Source of the DNA: UBA6065 sp036565605
GTDB lineage: Bacteria; Patescibacteriota; Minisyncoccia; Phycocordibacterales; UBA6065
DNA length: 64,000 nucleotides
NCBI GenBank assembly: GCA_036565605.1
Contig: DATCXV010000009.1
Location: forward strand, 1-64,000
Direction of reading: 5' to 3'
Each line of letters starts with the position of its first letter. Within the stretch, counting starts at the first letter, position 1. The notes beneath the pieces were generated by a model, which worked only from the letters and a program-made list of their open reading frames with translations, was not told the DNA's origin and made no database searches. A program made the position numbers and the translations under genes. This document shows positions 58,743 to 64,000 of this stretch, piece by piece.

Positions 58743-60101
58743 TTACGGAGTCTTGGTTATATCAATCGAAGAGAGTGATGTTGGGAACGAGCGACGCCAG
58801 AATGGTCTGATAGATATATCAGCCTTCTCGATCATTGGATAATTAGAAAGGATGGTAGAAACAGCTGCGCGAGACTGCCCCTTAAGTGCTGTTTTCAATG
58901 CTAGTTCATCATACGTCCATTCAAGTGTGGCAGGACCTTTAAGCGAGAACGAAATCGAGTCAGAAGAAGGATCAAAGCCAGACTTTGGTGTGAAGACCAG
59001 ATCCGCAGGTTCCTGGATGATTGTCGCACTACCATCATTTTTGCCAGTCGCAGCAGCGATAGCTTGGCCAAAGGCGTGCGGCTCGAAAACTGCTGCTGAA
59101 ATAGTACCTTCTTCCTTGATCAAAGCCGAACCACTATCAGCAGATTCGTCAGGCAGGTCTTTGAAGCTGATCACGTACGCATTGTCATAAAAGACTGCGC
59201 CTGGAGCCATGGCCGCCTTTGCTTTTTCAAGAAGCGATGTCGTAAGTGCAGCTTCGTTTGCTTGTTTTGCCTTTGCACGATCAGCATCAGCTACGACCTT
59301 CTGTGTGCCTACAAAGCCGCCAGCAAAAGGAGTTTTTGATCGAGCGTAAAAACCCTGGTAGCGAGGATCGCCTTTAAAACCTGGAATAGTTAAATCCTTC
59401 AAGCCAACATTGTATTTATCGCCTGGTTCATCGGCCATGACCACTGCTTCAATCGATCCTGGCTTTGATCCAGATTTGCCCGGCACGGTAACCGAGTCAG
59501 AAATGCGGTACACAAGTCCTTCTGGTGTCTCGAAACGAGTATTTTTAATAAGTCGCTGCGATGCCGAGCTGTAATTGTTATATATAACGATCGTCCCCGA
59601 CGCGCGGGTTGAAACCTGTTTTTCGCCGTTCGCTTTGACCGTCTGGCCTGCTGTATCTTTGATAATTACCGGCAAGAAAGCCAGGCCAGTTGCAGCCTCC
59701 TTCTTTGCTGTAAAGTCATTTGCAACGGTAACATCAGCCGTCTTTACTGTTACAGCCATAGCTGCACCATGGAAAACAGTTGATAGAAGCACCGCAGCGA
59801 CGATGACCAACGTGACGATACCTGCGAAAACTCTTTTCGCGCTTGAACCGCGGCGTCGGGACCTCGGCTTTTTTTTACTTACTTCTTCCTGAGCATGCTC
59901 CCACTCTCTTATTGCTTCAGAAGGCTCGGGCCTGCGTTCTACTTTTTTGCGGACAATTACCATGTCGCCATCTTGCTCGACGACTGGTTCGGTTCGAGGC
60001 GCTGGACGTTCAACCGCACGCGGTCGAATATCTTTAAGCGGCACGTTCCTGATAGAACGACGATCTGGTGGCACGATGTCTTGGAAAGAATTTCGAGGCA
60101 T
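58743..60101 (-). CDS. membrane protein with a baseplate-J-like external domain
   Basis: A 452-residue protein: a basic, disordered cytoplasmic part (about 1-90, with KKKPRSRRRGSSAKR), one membrane helix (VFAGIVTLVIVAAVLLSTVF), then a large external domain. In it, RASGTIVIYNNYSSASQRLIKNTRFETPEGLVYRISDSVTVPG and MADEPGDKYNVGLKDLTIPGFKGDPRY look like the repeat units of baseplate J/gp47 proteins. It follows the PilM-like gene by 16 bp. Its role is unknown; the pairing suggests a cell-surface or pilus-related assembly. Confidence 0.65.
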   Translation of the reverse strand: MPRNSFQDIVPPDRRSIRNVPLKDIRPRAVERPAPRTEPVVEQDGDMVIVRKKVERRPEPSEAIREWEHAQEEVSKKKPRSRRRGSSAKRVFAGIVTLVIVAAVLLSTVFHGAAMAVTVKTADVTVANDFTAKKEAATGLAFLPVIIKDTAGQTVKANGEKQVSTRASGTIVIYNNYSSASQRLIKNTRFETPEGLVYRISDSVTVPGKSGSKPGSIEAVVMADEPGDKYNVGLKDLTIPGFKGDPRYQGFYARSKTPFAGGFVGTQKVVADADRAKAKQANEAALTTSLLEKAKAAMAPGAVFYDNAYVISFKDLPDESADSGSALIKEEGTISAAVFEPHAFGQAIAAATGKNDGSATIIQEPADLVFTPKSGFDPSSDSISFSLKGPATLEWTYDELALKTALKGQSRAAVSTILSNYPMIEKADISIRPFWRRSFPTSLSSIDITKTP

Positions 60102-60117
60102 AACTCTGTTATGTTTC

Positions 60118-61272
60118 CTATATCATATCATACGCTCGGGCAGCGAAAGCAGATGCGATAGCAATGAAGGCATCTTTTTCCGCGTGCTCGCTAAAAGAAA
60201 CTGAATCTTTCAGGCGATCGGCGCTTACCAATGTCGGTGAAAATGATCCGGCCGAAAGCGTTCTCATAAAGAATGGAAGCAGGTCACCGTCGATAACGGC
60301 ATAACTTTCTTTCGGAAGCGACACATGGTCAGAAAGCCGGGTCAGAGCATCAGAAAGCGATTTCATCCAGTTTTCCCCCGCCTCGTCTAAGACCGGCCGG
60401 ACCTTTTCCTTGGTCGTATCGTCAAGTTTTCCTTCTTCATATAGACGAATCAAAGATGAGGCTTGCTCGGGTGATGTTGCAAAGGCTTTTGCAGCCGCAG
60501 AAACAATAGTATTGCGACCTGCCGGAAAGCTTGCGCTTTCAAGCAGAAGTCCGTCTTTGGTCACTGCGACGTCCGAAAGTTCTCCACCGATATCAAGATA
60601 GAGAAAATCCGGCGCAGTCTGAAACGTATCTCGAATAGTCGAGAATGAAGCCAATGCCAGCGTGTGCGCATTGGTTCCTTTCGGGTGAAATGCAGCAATT
60701 GTTATCTGGCGGACTTTTTCTAAAACCATATTCGGAACCAAGCTCATAAAGATCGAGATTTGAGCGGATTTTGCCTTTTTGCCGTACGGATCGGCAAGTT
60801 CGTAACCGTTCAGTGTGATCTGCACCACCTTACGTTCGATGATCGTAAGTTCCTTTGCGATCTCATTTGCTACTCCACCAACGTCTTGCGCAATCTTTTC
60901 AATCAAAGCCTCTGTAAGCTCGAACGGTGTTTCTTCATCGATTGAAACAACACGCGTCTGAGTCACCGACCAGGGCGAAGAAAAGATATGCATCACTCGC
61001 TTCACCTTAAGACCACCAAATTCTGTGAACTTCAAATGTGATGCACCTTCGTGGATTATGCGCTCGTTCGCTCTTTCCAAAGCTGCAATCATCTGAGAAA
61101 GAAGGCGCTCTGCATCTTTGCTCGAGGTGGCCTTTTCAGACAGCAATTCGCGAACCGTAAAAATGACTTGAGGTGCAGCACCCTTTGTAAATCTAACCAA
61201 GCCCGCCCCAACCGATGCCGATCCGATGTGAAAGACAACACCGAGTTCGGTTTTCGAAGAGAAAAGAGACAT
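60118..61272 (-). CDS. PilM/FtsA-like actin-fold protein
   Basis: From Met 61272, 384 residues. GVVFHIGSASVGAGLVRF and FLYLDIGGELSDVAVTKDGLLLESASFPAGRN match the two phosphate loops of the actin/PilM fold. PilM-type proteins sit at the membrane and link to PilN in type IV pilus assembly. The next gene's product has one membrane helix, a layout like PilN but with a different external domain. TGCTATACT ends 6 nt before the ATG. Confidence 0.7.
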   Translation of the reverse strand: MSLFSSKTELGVVFHIGSASVGAGLVRFTKGAAPQVIFTVRELLSEKATSSKDAERLLSQMIAALERANERIIHEGASHLKFTEFGGLKVKRVMHIFSSPWSVTQTRVVSIDEETPFELTEALIEKIAQDVGGVANEIAKELTIIERKVVQITLNGYELADPYGKKAKSAQISIFMSLVPNMVLEKVRQITIAAFHPKGTNAHTLALASFSTIRDTFQTAPDFLYLDIGGELSDVAVTKDGLLLESASFPAGRNTIVSAAAKAFATSPEQASSLIRLYEEGKLDDTTKEKVRPVLDEAGENWMKSLSDALTRLSDHVSLPKESYAVIDGDLLPFFMRTLSAGSFSPTLVSADRLKDSVSFSEHAEKDAFIAIASAFAARAYDMI

Positions 61273-61278
61273 GGGTAA

Positions 61279-61284
61279 AGTATA
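61279..61284 (-). promoter_or_regulatory. extended -10 of the PilM-like gene
   Basis: TGCTATACT on the minus strand ends 6 nt before ATG 61272. Confidence 0.6.
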
Positions 61285-61333
61285 GCAAAGAAAATGGACC
61301 CGTCGCGCAGCGACGATAGGTTTCTCGAATTGA

Positions 61334-63115
61334 CTAAACAAGTACCGCCTTGATGCGCCTTACTCCCGCGCTCACTGCTTCCTCTTTCTGAATCTTGAAC
61401 ATGCCTAAAGTGCCTGTGTTTTCGACATGTGGTCCACCGCAGAATTCCTTTGAAACGGCCGAATCGATAGAATCACCGATGTAATAGACGGACACAACGT
61501 CGCCATATTTATCACCGAAGAAATGCAGGGCACCGGTCTTCTCGGCTTCGGCCTTAGGAAGCTCTACGCGATGAACTGGGAGTTTCTTCTGAATATTGGC
61601 GTTTACAATCTCCTCGACGCGTCGTTTTTCATCATCGGTCATTTTTGCCGGATGAGTAAAGTCAAAACGCAAACGTTCGGGTGTGATATTCGATCCTTTT
61701 TGCTGGACATGTGAGCCTAACACCTGACGCAGTGCCTGGTGCAGTAAGTGAGTCGCGGTGTGATATTTCAGCGACATTTCGGACGTATCGCCCAGGCCGC
61801 CTTTGAATTTCTGTTCGGCGCCCGCACGAGAAAGATCCTGATGTTTTTTGAATTCGGCATCAAAGCCAGCCTTGTCGACGGTGATTCCCCTGCCCTTGGC
61901 CATTTCGATGGTCAGATCGATCGGGAAACCGTAGCTCGAGAACAATACAAAGGCATCGGCGCCCGACATGCTGCCCGATTTCGCCATCTTTTCGAACTCC
62001 TTCATGCCGTTTGTGAGCGTATCCGAAAACTTCTTGGCTTCTTCGCCGATGACGCGCTTGATATCGGCCGCCTTTGTCACCAACTCCGGATATGCTTCCT
62101 TATAAATGCTGACATAGGTGTCGATGACGGCTCCGATACGCTTGTCATCAAGCATTTTGTCGCTGGTATTCATGATGGCGCGACGAATAAGGCGGCGCAA
62201 GATATAGCCCTGATCAGTATTTGAAGGAAGTACGCCGTCGCAGACCAAAAACATGCTCGCGCGCAAGTGATCGGCAATAATGCGCTTGCTGCGGACCGAG
62301 ACGTCCGGGCTTTTCATTAAAGCCATGACTGGCGCAAAAATATCCGTCTCGAATACATTCGATTTCTTCTGGAGGATAGCGCAGATACGTTCAAGTCCGG
62401 CACCGGTATCGACGTTCTTTTTGGCAAGTTTACCAATAATCTTGCCTTCCCTTTTCTCGAACTCCATGAACACATCGTTCCAGATCTCGATCACCTTGCC
62501 TTCATCGTCTGCTTTGTCGTATTCGGCAGGAGTAAGATCGCCAAGACCCTCTTCGGTCACGTCATAGAACATTTCAGAGCACGGACCCGTTGGTCCGGTC
62601 CAGGTATCTTGACCTTTCACAGCTGGCCACCAGTTCGCTGAAGCGTCTTTGTAATAAATTCGGTGCTTGGGCATACCAACTGATTCCCAAATATTCGCCG
62701 CCTCGTCGTCTTTTGCTGCATTTTGGTCTCCAGCAAAGACTGTTACGTACAAACGATTCGGGTCAAGACCGAATCCTTCGGTCTTTGATGTGAGCAGCTC
62801 ATAACTCCACCTGATTGCCTCTTCTTTGAAATATGATCCCAAAGACCAGTTTCCAAGCATCTCGAAAAACGTCAGATGGCGATTGTCGCCAATATCGTCG
62901 ATGTCGCCGGTGCGCACACACTTCTGCACATCAGCAAGCTTGTCGCCTTGCGGATGCGGGCGACCCATAAGATACGGCACCAAAGGCTGCATGCCGGCAG
63001 TATTGAAAAGAACCGTCGGGTCATTCTCGGGAACCAACGGTGCAGATGGCAATATCGCATGACCACGAGCGGCGAAAAAAGCCAAAAAGCGACGACGTAC
63101 TTCGGCGGATGTCAT
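61334..63115 (-). CDS. alaS: alanyl-tRNA synthetase, short form
   Basis: A 593-residue class II synthetase, against about 875 in E. coli. The catalytic core (ARGHAILPSAPLVPENDPTVLFNTAGMQPLVPYL), tRNA-binding helices and editing domain are present. The editing metal ligands are visible in YHTATHLLHQAL and FCGGPHVENTG. The protein ends soon after (GVRRIKAVLV), so the C-terminal DHHA1/C-Ala region is missing. Short AlaRS forms occur in CPR genomes. The start is the first Met of the family. Confidence 0.95.
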   Translation of the reverse strand: MTSAEVRRRFLAFFAARGHAILPSAPLVPENDPTVLFNTAGMQPLVPYLMGRPHPQGDKLADVQKCVRTGDIDDIGDNRHLTFFEMLGNWSLGSYFKEEAIRWSYELLTSKTEGFGLDPNRLYVTVFAGDQNAAKDDEAANIWESVGMPKHRIYYKDASANWWPAVKGQDTWTGPTGPCSEMFYDVTEEGLGDLTPAEYDKADDEGKVIEIWNDVFMEFEKREGKIIGKLAKKNVDTGAGLERICAILQKKSNVFETDIFAPVMALMKSPDVSVRSKRIIADHLRASMFLVCDGVLPSNTDQGYILRRLIRRAIMNTSDKMLDDKRIGAVIDTYVSIYKEAYPELVTKAADIKRVIGEEAKKFSDTLTNGMKEFEKMAKSGSMSGADAFVLFSSYGFPIDLTIEMAKGRGITVDKAGFDAEFKKHQDLSRAGAEQKFKGGLGDTSEMSLKYHTATHLLHQALRQVLGSHVQQKGSNITPERLRFDFTHPAKMTDDEKRRVEEIVNANIQKKLPVHRVELPKAEAEKTGALHFFGDKYGDVVSVYYIGDSIDSAVSKEFCGGPHVENTGTLGMFKIQKEEAVSAGVRRIKAVLV

Positions 63116-63170
63116 ATAAGCGCAAATTTAACACGTTTTCAGGTAGAAAAAAACTCCCACAGGTTTTCAC

Positions 63171-64000
63171 CTATCTTTTCGATTTGGTTAAATGTTCAAG
63201 CTGTTCGATATTCTTCTCGATCTGCTTAAGTCCTTCTTGCCAGAACGATGGTTTGGTCACATCGATGCCGATCGATTTAAAAATATCTTCCGGCGAGGCA
63301 CTTGAACCGGCACGCAGGAATTTTTCGATCTCAGTCAAAAAGGCTTTGTCCTTCTTATATCTCGCATACAGAGCGCTCGAGATCAATTGGCCGAACGCGT
63401 ATGAATAAACATAGAAGAATTGACGAATATGAGACCAATAGACAAAGAAGTTGCCGTCTTCAGGGCGCATTTCAACAGCGGGTCCCAAGTATGCGGCCAT
63501 GTGCTTGTTCATCAAGGAAGCGATTTCCGCGCTCGACAAACCACCCTTGGCCCGCAGAATCTCGTGGAATTCCGTTTCGAAATTGAAGCACGCAACCTGA
63601 CGGAAAATAGTCGAGATGTCATCATTCAGTCGCTTATGCAAAGCGACAATCTTTTCATCGTCAGAGAGTGTCTCGAAAACTGCGTCAAAGACGAAAGACT
63701 CAAATAAGGTCGATGCGACTTCAGCCGCCGCAATAGAATAGCCCTGATACAACGGAGTCTGGGATTCAGTCGCCAAGTCGGTATGGATGGCATGACCCAT
63801 TTCATGTGCCAGAGTCATTGTCTCGGAAAAAGAATCGGTGTGGTTCAACAGTACGAAAGTCGGTGCGTTCACATTAGGTGCACAGTATGCCCCGCCAGTT
63901 TTACCCACCTTCGGGAAGACGTCGATCTGACCATTTTTAAGATATGAGTCCAAAATCTCGCGGAATCGTGGATGTACCGATCCAAAAACATCACGAACTG
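63171..64000 (-). CDS. pepF: oligoendopeptidase F (M3B), 5' end outside window
   Basis: The frame is open to the window edge, so the N-terminal part is not seen. The visible 276 residues hold the zinc motif LAHEMGHAIH, with the third ligand expected in YSIAAAEVASTLFESFVFD (Glu). YVYSYAFGQLISSALYARYK and the final helical part are typical of M3 peptidases. It degrades short peptides in the cytoplasm. Confidence 0.93.
   Translation of the reverse strand, partial: VRDVFGSVHPRFREILDSYLKNGQIDVFPKVGKTGGAYCAPNVNAPTFVLLNHTDSFSETMTLAHEMGHAIHTDLATESQTPLYQGYSIAAAEVASTLFESFVFDAVFETLSDDEKIVALHKRLNDDISTIFRQVACFNFETEFHEILRAKGGLSSAEIASLMNKHMAAYLGPAVEMRPEDGNFFVYWSHIRQFFYVYSYAFGQLISSALYARYKKDKAFLTEIEKFLRAGSSASPEDIFKSIGIDVTKPSFWQEGLKQIEKNIEQLEHLTKSKR

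Overview
This window is a gene-dense piece of a bacterial chromosome that reads like a member of the Candidate Phyla Radiation (Patescibacteria), most probably a Parcubacteria-type lineage. The support is indirect. There is a giant surface protein with VGIGTTSP-type repeats and a peptidase S74 domain, several type IV pseudopilins with near-identical N-termini, and small secreted or membrane proteins with motifs common in that group. Alanyl- and aspartyl-tRNA synthetases are short, transketolase is split, and no amino-acid, nucleotide or lipid biosynthesis genes are present. TGA is used freely as a stop (often as ATGA start/stop overlaps), so this is not one of the UGA-glycine lineages. Ribosomal protein L9 is present.

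Layout. 1-4194: the 3' part of a giant surface protein. 4227-5261: gap (GAPDH). 5262-8280: an AT-richer accessory stretch inserted behind gap (DUF2000, DUF3800, a small zinc-ribbon protein, hairpins) that leaves a remnant of a second gap 3' end. 8321-12836: sugar-phosphate genes (rpiB, an Rpe-like protein, split transketolase) interleaved with two pseudopilins. 12852-17252 (minus): recR, dnaB, cysS and a CorA-like protein. 17301-23703 (mostly plus): S41 protease, L9, two tiny basic proteins, convergent L27, an Ada-type zinc-domain protein, a possible PD-(D/E)XK protein, a lysozyme-like protein behind a structured leader, and a Xer-type recombinase. 23731-33636 (minus): envelope and division genes (M23 hydrolase, murG, ftsW, D-Ala-D-Ala carboxypeptidase), gltX, scpB, scpA and aspS. 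33660-33870: a T-box leader for aspS. 33890-49109 (minus): three ABC exporters, trpS, hisS, an orphan histidine kinase, an EamA transporter and small accessory enzymes. 49358-53309 (minus): dnaJ, dnaK, a small membrane protein and grpE. 53398-54592: small secreted/pilin genes. 54660-58695 (minus): the infA-rpmJ-rpsM-rpsK-rpsD-rpoA-rplQ-rplM-rpsI operon behind a consensus promoter. 58743-64000 (minus): a baseplate-J-like membrane protein, a PilM/FtsA-like protein, a short alaS and a partial oligoendopeptidase F.

Two regulatory themes stand out. First, at least seventeen genes that begin transcription units have a -10 box, often of the extended TGnTATAAT type, ending only 6-9 nt before the start codon. 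This implies leaderless or nearly leaderless mRNAs, whereas some genes inside operons show Shine-Dalgarno sequences or ATGA/TAATG coupling. Second, long leaders are rare and therefore noticeable: the aspS T-box, the leader of the lysozyme-like gene, and a promoter-to-terminator unit between the carboxypeptidase gene and ftsW that overlaps an unexplained open frame.
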